This document shows positions 28,018 to 52,838 of a DNA stretch of 64,000 nucleotides, one piece after another. The stretch comes from Rhea pennata (taxonomy: Eukaryota > Chordata > Aves > Rheiformes > Rheidae), in NCBI RefSeq assembly GCF_028389875.1, contig NC_084702.1, forward strand, positions 42,345,053 to 42,409,052, written 5' to 3'. The notes beneath the pieces were generated by a model. The model did no database searches. It was not told where the DNA came from and saw nothing but the letters and a program-made list of their open reading frames with translations. Positions within the stretch are counted from its first letter, which is position 1. The number at the start of each line of letters is the position of its first letter. Made by a program: the position numbers and the translations under genes.

Positions 28018-28698
28018 TTTATTCACACACTTTGGTTAGCATAAGCCCTGCTAACACACTGCAAGACAGCCAATCTCTGCATTCTGTTCAACTTTGTTCA
28101 AAATTAAGTTTTGGTTACACAATATTTTGTTGAAAGCAAAGGACTTTACCTCATCTTCTCCTGCCACACTGCATCAGTGAAAATAAGAAAAATCTTCTAT
28201 GTACCTGTAAATTATGACATTTATATCAAGTTTTACATTTTGCTCACAGCTTCATTAACAGTGAAAGTGAAAACATTCTTAAAAGGTCAGTAAACCCATC
28301 ACTCTCCAACTTCCAAGTTCTTAAAACTTAGGAAAACAATCCTTTTGAACTGCCTAGCAGTTCAAATTAAATACCAGATGTGATACTTAGAAAGCAGAGA
28401 TGAAAAATTCAAATCTATTCCTCATGCTAGTTAACTGGTAAGAGGAAAGATAAAACCTCATTCCAGTCAGAATCTGATTCTCTTCTGTATAACCACATAC
28501 ACTATTCAATCGGTGTTTATCATTTTAAACTTAAGTAGTACTTTTGAGAGATATTTGAATTCCAATTTTTAAAACAAGTTCTTTTACAATATAGATAGAA
28601 TTCATAGAGCATATTCTTCAACGTCATTCTAAGTCACTTTTAACAATAGTTAGGTTGGTAAATAACTAGACCACTGTCCTAAATCCACACCGGAACAA
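28018..28698 (-). other. SLC25A46: Probable SLC25A46 3' untranslated region
   Basis: Downstream of the stop codon the minus strand is AT-rich with no open frame. The first canonical AATAAA I find on the minus strand reads at 28023-28018, which would give a tail of about 0.7 kb. Further AATAAA copies are at 27579-27574 and 27157-27152, so a longer form is possible. No transcript evidence is available. Confidence 0.45.
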
Positions 28699-41734
<13,036 letters not shown>

Positions 41735-42400
41735 GGCGGCGGCGGCGCGGAGGGGGCCGGGGGTGGGAGCGGGCGCGGCGGTAACGGCGGCGGGGTCCCG
41801 CACCGGCCTCCCCCGCGCCACTTCCGGCCGCGAGCGGTCGCCGCGCGGGGCTGAAGCCGAGCGCGAGGCCACGTGACGAGGGAAAAGGCGGGCCCGGCGC
41901 CTCGGCGGCCAATGGCGCTCACTCCTCCTGCAGCGGCCGGCGGCGCGGCAGGGGGCGGTGCGCGGCGCGCGCGGTGCTGCCCCCTGCTGCGCCGGCGGAG
42001 CGGGGCGCGGCGCCGGGCGGGGCGGGGGCGCGGGCCGGGCCGGAAGGCGTTGAGGCGGTGGAAGTTGTTATCAGTGGCACTAAAAATAAAAACGCATTGA
42101 ACTGACCTAAGCACCGGGCGCCCGGTTTTAGGTCGCAAGCCGAGGAAACGCAGTGGTGCTGCGGCGGCGGCGGGGCAGGGTCCGTTAGCGCCGCCCCAGG
42201 CCGCGGCCGGCCGTCGTTGGCCGTTGCCCGCGGCCGTTACTCGTGGCCGTAGCCCACCGCAGGCCCTGCTGCCGCCATCGGGGCGCGAGCAGGGGCCGGC
42301 CCCGAGGCAGCACCGCCGGCCGCGGCCCATGCCTCTGCCGCTGGCCAGGCAGGGAGCTGCCGTGGTCACCTTCCCCGACCCTTCCTGGCCTGAGGCAAGC

Positions 42401-45400
42401 CGTTAATGCTGTCTTCCTTGTGCCCCCTCGCAGCGCAGTTTAAAGCAGTCCGTGTCTTCCCGGGACAGAAGCACCACTAGCTGGTGGCTATCCCTGGCCA
42501 AATTCCCAGCTGTCCGCCTGCAGCCCCTAACACCCTCCTGGGTGACCCTCCCTGTCTGGGTCCCTCTGCTCAGGCAGCTTTTATCCCATGCAACAAGACC
42601 CTGGAAGCAGGATACACACAAACCAAAAGTACAAAGCAATTAGTTGTTGACTAATACATGCAAAGGATAGCTAGGTCTAGCAAGTTAGCAGGCGAAGCAT
42701 AGGCTCACCCCCCACATAAGGCACCCCATGAGGCTCTGCTGGGCAGACAGTCATCAGTCAGGTGAGGAAAGGTTGGCCACCCTGGATCCGTTGCACAGAC
42801 AGATCCTCGGTGTTGCACAATTGCCATTTCTAGCTTCTGGATTTTTTTTTCTTTACATTTTTATATCTTTTCACATCAGTGTTTCTCCCTTTGAATCTCT
42901 GAGTTGCTAACTGTCCTTGCCTCAGAAGTCTTTTTAATTTATTTAACCGTCCTTGCCTTGCATCACTCTGTTTACAGAGTAGACTCTGTATACTTTTTCA
43001 CAGCTCTTTCTCAGAGCTGAACAAATTTTTCTGATGTTTCAGCCAAGGTTACAGAGTTGGGCCTTATCAAATGTGGGTCTTGAATCACAGCCAGATGAGC
43101 CTCTAGAAACAGGGTTACCTCCCTTTTATTTACCCTAACTAAGAGTCTCAGTCCATCATCTCTCCAAGAAGCACTAGGCTGCAAGGCTGAAACGCTTTGG
43201 AAACCAAACTTACTGAGAATAGAGATTTGGTCTGTGACAGGGAAAAAGCTGTCTGATCTAGGAAGGAGCAGGTTTGGGACTAGCCTCTTTCTGCCCTTTG
43301 ATCAGGACTGTGTGCCAGAGTTTGGGTCTGCTGATATGGCCAAGATTCTCCCAGGAGCCAGTCAGCACAATGTGCTCAATAAATTGAGGCTGAGGTCTGC
43401 CAAACATTTGAGCTTTTGTGTGCCAAGATACCAGCCAAGCAGCCATGCCTCAGTGTTGCAGGTGTCTGTGACATTAGGGGTGGGACATGATGCTAGAGCA
43501 ATCCCCTGATCTGCCTCCAGGCTCAGGGCCTCCCGGGTGGAGGTCCCACCGCTAGAGCTAGGCCATTAGCCTAGCTCTCACACTGTAAACTAGGGTGGAT
43601 CTTGACATAGGCACCTGATGAGCTGTCAAGTTGACTGTAACATTTTCAAATTTGGTAGCTTAAAAGCACAGGGCCTTGACAAAAGATGTTAATGTAGGTC
43701 ACTATATGTTTCAATGAAGCTTTCCTAGCTCCATCCTAAGCCTGAGTTTTTTCCCTTCTCTCCTACTTAAAGAGTCTGTGAGGATGCCTCCCAGGGTTAG
43801 TGGGAATAACATGAAACCCACTCTCCCCTTTCTGAGACCTGTGCAGCTTATTGCAGTTCATGCTTTCATGCTGCTTAATCTGCTTTCATGATAGACTCCC
43901 TGAAACATCTCTATCAAAGGAATAGCCCCAGCAGAGAAGACCTCATAGAAACTGGAAATTTGACCTTGGCTGGTAGAAGAACAGGGAGAAACTTGCCTTA
44001 TCAGCCAATCACTCAGATCTTTCTTCTGTGAGATGGCAATTCCCCATGTTTCCTTCAGCCCTTTTCCAAGGCTGCCTCTGGCAAGTAGCAGGACATGAAG
44101 TTACATGAGTGTGGAGTAGTGGAAACATCTGCTGTACAGAAGAGTATGTAGAGTACAGAGAAATTTCTGAGCTTTGAGTAATGTTTGGGTGTGCTAATGT
44201 AGTCTCATTTTACAATTTAGAGGGTGTGTTACCTAGTATTCTGTATGGAGAATCTTAAATTTTCTGTGAAGCACAACTAAATGGCTTAACAGCCAAGCTT
44301 AAATCCTGATTTGAGGCTTGACTTTACAGGACAGAACAGATGGTGGCATTCTCTGACATGTCTCCGTTGTGTGTACGTACTCTTGCTATGGTCACAGAGT
44401 TAAGTTGGAGTTGTATCAGAGCCCTGATCACAAAACTTCTCTTCTTATTTCCTGTATTTTCAAGAGCCTTGACTAGGACTTCAGTAAACACTGTCCTATC
44501 TATCTGTAACTGACTGTTTTTGAAGTAGTCATGAAAGATCCTTCTATGTATAGATTTTGGATGACCTGTGTGCGAGTTGGTTGAAGGCTTTGTCCTTTCT
44601 TCTAGGATTTAAGTGTGGAGGTTAAAGATTGCTTTGTTCTGAACTACAGGAGAGGTTGTGTAATATAGGATGTGCCTTAATGCTAGACTTAGTGCTTTCC
44701 ACAGCTGTGAGGTCACCCTGTCTCTTTCCACAGCCAAAGCCAGAAATAGTGACTCCCACTACAGCTTTTTCTCCCAACAACCAGGAGTAATCAGGGCTCA
44801 AGCTGGTTCCTTTATATGAATGGTGAATGGGATTGCTGATAGCATTTAATGTGGATAAGTAGGAGAGGATAAAAGTGGTAGAAGACCTTGGTTATGGGTG
44901 AAGCAAGGATTTGTGGGATAAGTGCCACCCCTGAGAATTCCCCATGCTTGGTGCCATGTGAGCATAACCAGCAATAACAATGCTTATCTGCCCTGCTTAT
45001 GGCTTTTATGTATCATTATTTTCTTGTTATGAACATTCTAGAAAGAAGTAATCCTTGCCAAGCAGAATCTACAGTAATATAGACAGATTACTGGAGGAAG
45101 AGGAGGAAACGGTCTTTAGGGAATTGCATACCATTAAAGGTTTGCTTTTAACAAGCATGCAGTAGCACCATTGCCTTAGATGAGCCAACTGTTTTGCAAG
45201 AAATACATAAGTGGTTTTAAAATATTTATATTCTATGCCATTTAGGCTGATAATGTTAAGAAAATGCATCTCAGGATGTGGCTTCATATTACAGAGAGTT
45301 CCGTAGTAGCACTGACGTAAGGTCTGTCTGTCTCCCCTGTCCCCAGTGACTCATTTCAGTCTGCAGGCTAAGGCAGGATTTATGCTGCTTCTCAGTTGTA

Positions 45401-48400
45401 CTGGTACAACTGTGTGGCTGACTGTGGTATGAACTAGATCAGGGAACTTCATGTGAAGTAGAATAGTCATGAATTCTGGCAATACTAAATGCACAGGTAT
45501 GGCTTTTTAAGCATGGCTGAATACAAACATGCTCTGCACATCAGTAATGAAAGTGCCACTAAGGGATACAGACACTCTCTCATATGTGCTGCTGTTTCCA
45601 GATTATCATTTAGGAAGCTTCAAGCATAGTGAAAGAAGCACTAGTTTCTGCCTATTCAATGCAGAAGAGGAAGAAATCTGGATAATTTATGTGCTGAAGA
45701 TGCGTACACCGCTATTTTGTCCATCATGTGGTGTTCACTTGATGAAAAACTTTCTGTAGGTGTAAAATATTTCACACTTATTTACAATGAGGACTGTACT
45801 GATTAGTATAGATTTTTTATTTCAATCAGCTGAAGTGCTAACACTGTGCACAAGAAAAATGTCTTTTGCTTTAATTTAATAGTATTTCTGGTAGGGAAAA
45901 ATCAATGCCAAACAAAGAAACTGTCTGTGTCAGCCTTATCTAAATTTGTAAATTTAGTAAATATATTTGGAAAGCACTTTGAAGTTGTAGAAGAAGAGTA
46001 AAGGTTAAATATCAGTAACAATGGGCAAATGCAACTGGTAACGTCATACATAGTTAATAATACTATAAGGGTGTCATGTTCTTCCAAAGTTATTACTGCA
46101 GTTTTGTCTTCAAAACACTGTGACGAATTTGTGATGGGCTTGACACAAAATGTCACTAAAGATGAAAAAGAGAACTTACTTACAATTCTAAATGTGATGA
46201 CGGAAGTGCTTACAGCCTAGTATTGTCTGTCTAGATCAATAAAAGAGAGCAAATGATACATTTTTGCTGACTTTTCTCACTGAATTAGTCACAGGCAAGC
46301 TTGCAGCTAGAAAGGAAATTCAGCACACCAAAATAAAAGGACATGTACAGACAGCAGTCTCTGATAGAGTGGTAGAGGAACCACTGGGAATTTCAAAATA
46401 TCAGCATACTACTGTGGTGGTACCGCTGCTGAAATGACAGAATAAGGCTAATTTTTTTCTGGCCCAGATAAGGATGCTGAAGACAAAGTGAAGCTTGCCA
46501 CTCAGTCTGCCTAGAGCCTTTGTCATTGCCTCTTGTCACAGCATGAACAGTCATGAGTCTGTGATTCATACATGATAAGGGATTCATTTTTAGTTTAAGA
46601 ACTTTCCAGATTTCCAGTTTACTATGAAACAGTCACAAATCATGAGAGATGAGAGCAGGTCTGTAGGGAGCAAGGGGCATGTTTAACTCCTTTCTAAGGA
46701 TTACAGCCTATGAGGAGGGACAAGTGAAAGAAATAGAAACTCTTCTGAATCACAGAGCATTCTTCTCCCCAGGCTCTGCGCCACATCGGGGCCTGAGGCG
46801 GTTCCTGCTCCTATGGACACACTACAGAGGAAGGTCATGCGTGGCGCTTCCGAACAGGCAAACCTGCAGGAAGAAGAGTATGCATGGGCACGAAGGGGAG
46901 CACCACAAGTTTGCCACACTGTTCCAGCCTTTCTAGCCTTCTCCCTTGACCCTTAAATGCCTCTCACCCCAATCTCATTCTGCCAAGCTTAATATTTCCA
47001 CCCTTTCCCACCCACAACTCTGGTCTACCTTTCCTTCCCTCCTACCTTGCAGTGGTAGTGGAGAAGACACTGATGGAGAAGAACATTTCCACCTCCCTCC
47101 TGCTTGTGATACTGCCTCTGGCATCCATGCGGGAGGAAAAGCCTTGTTCCCCCTGCCTGCCTTCGTTGCGGTGGGCCTTGTCCCCAGCCTATGTCCCTGG
47201 TGACTGCCTCGTAGTGGTGAGACTGGATCGAGCACAGCCAGAACAGAGCAGCCAGCCCAGTCGCTCGCATACCAGGGAGAGGAGGTGCATGGTGGCTGGG
47301 GGCTTTCATGCAGCTACGTACTTTGTGACCTCTCAGCAAAAGCTGGCTCTGGGTGGGCTTCACCATGGAGAGGCTTAGTAAAATATAATATAATACAATA
47401 TAATACAATACAATACAATGCAATATAAATGTGGTACAATACAATGCAATATCCAAATCCAGACCAGCCTCTGCCTGCCCCATTCTTTATGGGGAGGGGG
47501 TTGAGGAAAGGCAAGTGCGAGACCAACTGTTTCAGCACACTTGGGTCTGGTATTTGGGATTTCTCACCTTCTTTATCCTCCCTCTGCTCCCCAGCAGATA
47601 ATTCCTGAGACAGCGTTTGACTGGTTCCCCTTCCCTTCCTGCAGAAAAGTAGGCAGCCTTTTTCTCCCCTGCTTTCTTATGCCATCTCCTTAAGGTGGTT
47701 TTGGAGCAAAAGCCTTTCCATTTGCTTTCTTCCAGCTATAGCATCAAGCTAAGCCCACCTAGGACCTTAGCTCTACGTTAGGCCTCCGTTTTGGGGAGGG
47801 GCATTTAAGCCTTATTATCTCTATTTTTCCTATCAATAGTAATCTGATTTTTCTAATCAGTTTAGGATTGAACATTATTTGCTTTATATGTTAAACAGGT
47901 TTAAAATGCTATTGTCATAGTAAGAAATTTGCTAAGTCCAGTGATTAAGGCAAATAATTCCTTTGGCATTTGCTTTTAATCTCACTAAACCAAACTGTAA
48001 CAGAGCTGTCATGGGAGGATATTTGCTCATTAATGTGGAATGACTTCAGAAAGAAGCTCCAGACATCACCAAAAGTTCATCTGACAACTCCCCACTCTTC
48101 TCATATCATTTACAAAGCTGTATAAATGCAGCTTGTCATCAATTCCTGGCTCTGCTTAACTAATAGATTGAGTTCTTACAAATACCTTCCAGTGAAGGTA
48201 TAGAATTAACTTGTACTCAGTTACTTTCATAGACCTCTGATTCTGTAAATACATATTTGCATAACTTCACAGAGGTTTATAGTTTCTTTGATGCCAAAGG
48301 AATTGCCTATTCATGCATATAAAGTTACATATATGCTTAAATATTTGTGGAGCGCGAGAATTCAAATTTGATCTGGGAAAGAGTCGTGGTCAGCTGTCCC

Positions 48401-51400
48401 CTTGACTTCAACTTTATGAAGTCTTTCATGATAACTGATTAGTCTATGGATTTGTAGGCTTTCTGTAACATACATAGGCTTTCTGACATACTTCCTTTAG
48501 TGTGAATGATCGTTTTGGTATTAATGGAATTGTTCAGGGTAGTAAAGTAAGTATGTGCATGAGGCTTTGCAAGTCAGCAAGTAAAAAGTTGATTTAAAAT
48601 ACTTTTCTCAGTTTTCTAAATTTGTTTTGAGCGTCTGATTACTGATGTGTACGGTAAATTTTGTTTTCGGTTAATAGGTCTTTTCACCAGATGTAACTGA
48701 AGTAAAAGAGAGGAAATATAGAGCCCAAATGGTATGTGAAATTACCTTTATTCTTTCTGTAATGAAATTTGCTTTAATGCATCTACTTGCATTAAGATTG
48801 TAAGCCAATAGGACTATTATTATTAGCACGGCTACAGACACACATATCTAAGTGATTATAGGATTAAAATCTTTATTTTTTTCCCCTAGTTTTACTTCTA
48901 ATGTAACATACAGATTTAACAACTTTATTTCCTTTCCTGACAAACTCTGTGAGTTCCTGGTGTTGTTACCTAATGTCAGCCAAGTGTGTTAAGCATATTT
49001 TACGAAGTTAAGATAGAACAGTTCTGTAAAGAAAAAACACAATCAAAACCAGACCAAGAAGTAGAGACTGCACTTGTAGTACAATAATTGCAACATTTCT
49101 CCAAACTGAAAATACTTAGCCATTGTCAAAAAGAAGGTTAAAATACCAAGAGTTCTGTGTTAAATGTCAGTTACTGTTAAATTTTTAAAAAGACTTACCT
49201 TTTTAAGGAGCCTCAGTCCCAAATGCTTTTCTATTCTGGGAAAGGATAACCTTACATGGTGATTCAAGAGTACTGCTGTTCAGGAATAGCTTTTTAAAAG
49301 GGAAAGAAAGAGATGAGAGGCCTGCCTCTTGCTTCCCCTTGCCACTGCCAGGCATGCTGCATGCTTGTTCCTGAACCAAGGCAGCAGTTCCTGTGTGTCT
49401 TGCCCTTTCTGCCAGTGTTCCTGTTAACGCCATCTATATTTCTGTCAGAAAGACTCCGATTCCTGTTCAGTTCTTCACGTTGTGCAGGTGACATCCAGAC
49501 ACCAGGTATCACCTGCAAGCCCTTGACGTGTGTGAGTCACTGCGAACGCAGAATGATCGTAGCTGGCTCCTCCGTCCTTGTGTGAGGAGTATGCAGAGCA
49601 TATTATGTGTTTGCACGGCCATTCTTCAGAGAAGCCTCAGTGGAGAATTTCCCATTTAACTGCAGAAGATTAGCAGAAAGTCTAGGAGTTTCCCAGTTTG
49701 CAACAAAAGTATTAGGCTTCCTTTTGGCAATTTAGTTCCTAAAGCCTCAAACCTCCATTAGTCTGGAAGGATCTCTCTTAAGTATAATACAGTAATCATT
49801 ATGATTCCGTAAAACAATAAAGAAATGTTTGAATCATTCTTTCAGTTCTGCTTAATACAGTATATTGTAATGCAGTAGGCAGATCAAAACCTACGGAAGT
49901 TTGTGCTTTTTATTGGTATGAAACACAAGGGCCTCAGCCTGAGAAAGTATCACTGACTTTCTTGACACTGGTGCTTAACACTATATCTTAAGCATAAGTG
50001 CCTTAAGTATAAGCATGTCAGGATAATCAGCTCTTATGTTCTCAATTAAATCCACCTCAGCATTATAGTAAATAATTATCTGATTTTTAAATGTGAGTAT
50101 TGACATTTTTCTTTGATTAACCAGAGCCAAAGGCAGTCTTCAACCTAATCTTACAATATCTCTGATAACATATTTTCAGGAAGGCAAAAAGATCTATGTA
50201 AGATGCATATATGGCATCTAAGATGTTACATAACTGCACCTGCTATTTTAGTTGCTGACTGGTGTGAGTTATGTATTTTGAAATAGCTTTCCCCTCAGAC
50301 TGCTTCCAGCTTTGCTGGTAAAGCCCTCATTTCTTCAAACTCAGTGTGATTTTAAAAATTTGTGTAAGATTGATTATGGCCAAGCATAAAAATTTATTGT
50401 AGTAAGTTTCTGATTTGATATATGAGCTTTTCTGTTCCATCTATCAAACTCACTTTTAATTCTGTACATTAGTTTTATACACCATATTGTAAACTGCATG
50501 TTGTCAAAATCCTCCCTCCTCCCCATTACAGTGTTAACAGATGTATGCAAAAAGACTCAGCCAATTTCACCAAGCTTCCACCATAAACAGATACTCAGTC
50601 ATGAGGTCTAGGGGTTGGCATCAAAGCTTAAGGACATCTCTTGCCAAAAAGACAGATGGACATATGAAGAGTTAGTAATTTTAGTACAGTCAGGGCAAAT
50701 CCTTCTCCATAAGTGAATTAGTGAGGCTTGTTTGAAGATAGTTAAGTTTTATTTATGATGCCTTTTCTTTGGCCAATGGCATAACAGGGAAATAAAAGCA
50801 GTCCCTAGATTTCTGTGGTTATGCTGTAAACATTTTTTAGTCCTCAAAACATGCAATTCATATATAATAGCCAAAATTTGCTAATAGCAATAAACACTGA
50901 GTAAACACTAGCAAGCCATAAAAATCCATGAAAAGAATGAATGCTAAGCCAGAAGTTGTCTAGCAGCTTTCTCCTCACCTATTTAGTTCAAATTTGTTCT
51001 TTTTTCTCCTGTTTGCTTTGGCAATTGTATACAAGAGTGAGATATTTAGCAACAGGCAAGCCTTAAACACAAACTCAGCACCTAGCCAAGTAAATTAGAG
51101 ATCAGTCACTACTCATATAAATAATGATGGACTCTATGAGGATGCTTGGACAGAAGTCTCTTGGCAAATCCAACACATTTTCTGTTATTCTGTTTCTAGG
51201 GACTTTTTCCTTTGAGTTTGTGCTTGCAGATTTAATTATGAATAGGGACTTCTGTTTCTGTACAACCTGAACAGCATAGCCAATATTTTTGTCAATGTAT
51301 GACACAAACTCAGTAGAGAGTCAGTCTAAAAGAAGGCTGCATTTTGCCCTATTTTCTTCCCAAAGTTCATTTTATTCAACTCTAATTAGTTTCAGGGTTT

Positions 51401-52684
51401 TGCTGCTTACTATCATTTTGATTCCCTACTAAAAGTTCTATCTTGTGCCTTCTTGCTCCTTCTTCTTCAAGGTACAGCCAATGCTGCGCAATAACTGGCT
51501 ACCAGCTGTACATAGTCACAGCTAGAAAAATACCTGTTTCTAAGCCTGTTAGTCACTTTGTAAGGATGGTTCTCTTGAAGCAATCTTTCCTAAAGCTCTA
51601 GCCACGCTTGTGTATGCACATCCTCAAAATGAATAAGATAAAATAAGGTCAAAGTGAAAAGAATTTTATATTATTTTAGCTTGATTTTATTTAAATAGTA
51701 TAGTCTGAAGAAAGCCAGAGTTAAATCTGTGGAGTTGTCTCTTGCAGAAATTATCTTTATCTCTGTGCTCAGTAGATGCTCCTTTTAGTAGGGGAATGGG
51801 TCAGTAAAACTTCTGCTCCCAAATTTCTGCATTTTACAGAAATTGGATTAATTTTTACTGAATTTGACCCAGATCATGGACAGGTTTAGATCCTAGTTTC
51901 ATAATCAATTTTCCATCTTCTATTGATTTAGTACAGAACCATTAATTTAGAAAGTAATCATAATGTAGTCAGTCTAGAAGCTGAAACACTAGCTCTTTTA
52001 GATGACCGGTATCTTTATTAGAGCGATATGAATGTAAATCTGGTGTCTAAAATTGCACCTACAGTTGTCTGTACATGATAAATTTGCAACTGCAATGTAT
52101 TATATATATTTATGCAACTGTAACTTATCAGATATCTGCGTAGTTTAGGGCATGAAAAGACTCTAAGAGCAAGTATGTTAGTCAGAATAAAGACCTTGGT
52201 CAACATGACCTTTAAAGTTATACTGACATAGAATTCCTGTTTTTCTCAAATATTCTGTAAGTAAATAGTTATGATTATATTCCAATGATTATAGTAAGTT
52301 TCAATTAAAACATATTTTAAATATACAAGCATATTTTGTACCCATAGCATACAGCATTTTTCAACCAAGGCACTCACAGTGATTTACAAAACCAAACTAA
52401 TATACCCTATATTTGCTTCACCAGACCCTCTGTCCCATACCATTAAGAAGGACATATATTTTATATTGTCCTTTAAAAAAATAAACTGTATACAAGAGAG
52501 GTGAAGTGACTTATTCAAAGTCACACATATATATTATTATAATCATATCTTTTCAAAAATGTAACTTTCTAAAAAGTATGGCAACATTACAGCATACTTT
52601 TTTAGATGCTAATTATGAATGGAAAATTCTCTTACTATCAGAGCGCATTTCAAGTTGGAGTCTGTATTCTGTTTGTTTTTTTAG
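42401..52684 (+). other. Probable TMEM232 5' intron or intergenic stretch
   Basis: No coding exon supported. If TMEM232 starts in the CpG island at 41.2-42.4 kb, this is its first intron. It is moderately GC-rich at 42400-43560 and 46780-47360 and AT-rich elsewhere. It holds the pentanucleotide array at 47377-47452 and a block at 49290-49590 open on both strands with no recognised protein. Confidence 0.55.
47377..47452 (+). repeat. Imperfect (ATACA)n-type pentanucleotide array
   Basis: Repeated ATAATATA/ACAATACAAT units with interruptions. It creates an artificial low-complexity open frame on the minus strand (Tyr/Ile/Val/Leu repeats). Confidence 0.9.
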
Positions 52685-52838
52685 ATCAGCTGTAGCACTA
52701 GAAAATGCCAGTTCTTAAATTTCCAGCAGTGTATAGATTTGCAATACTATCCAATAAGCAACATGAAGAAATTCAGAAGAGATTTTTGGAAGAGTATTTT
52801 CGAAGTTTTTTGCACAAAATCAAGAATGAAAAACCTAA
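52685..52838 (+). CDS. TMEM232: TMEM232 first coding exon
   Basis: Acceptor tgtttttttag is followed by a 20-base untranslated part and ATG at 52705 in gaaaATGcc context. It encodes MPVLKFPAVYRFAILSNKQH, then EEIQKRFLEEYFRSFLHKIK, then NEKP, and ends AA/gtaaat. The basic, helical, Glu/Lys-rich character fits the TMEM232 N terminus as I remember it, but the identification rests mainly on the later exons and on position and strand. Confidence 0.7.

Noticed and set aside
41735..41872. In-frame 46-codon extension upstream of the SLC25A46 start
   Set aside because: The apparent start at 41872 is GTG, not ATG, and no ATG occurs in that frame before 41734, whose context is strong and whose protein start matches the family.
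47025..47483. 152-codon minus-strand open frame
   Set aside because: Its first third is translated pentanucleotide microsatellite; the rest overlaps several other frames and shows no protein family.
51102..51310. Minus-strand open stretch ending in a stop, considered as the terminal exon after M2
   Set aside because: The only good acceptor (cttcttttag) brings TGA into frame, and the phase does not match M2's exit phase.
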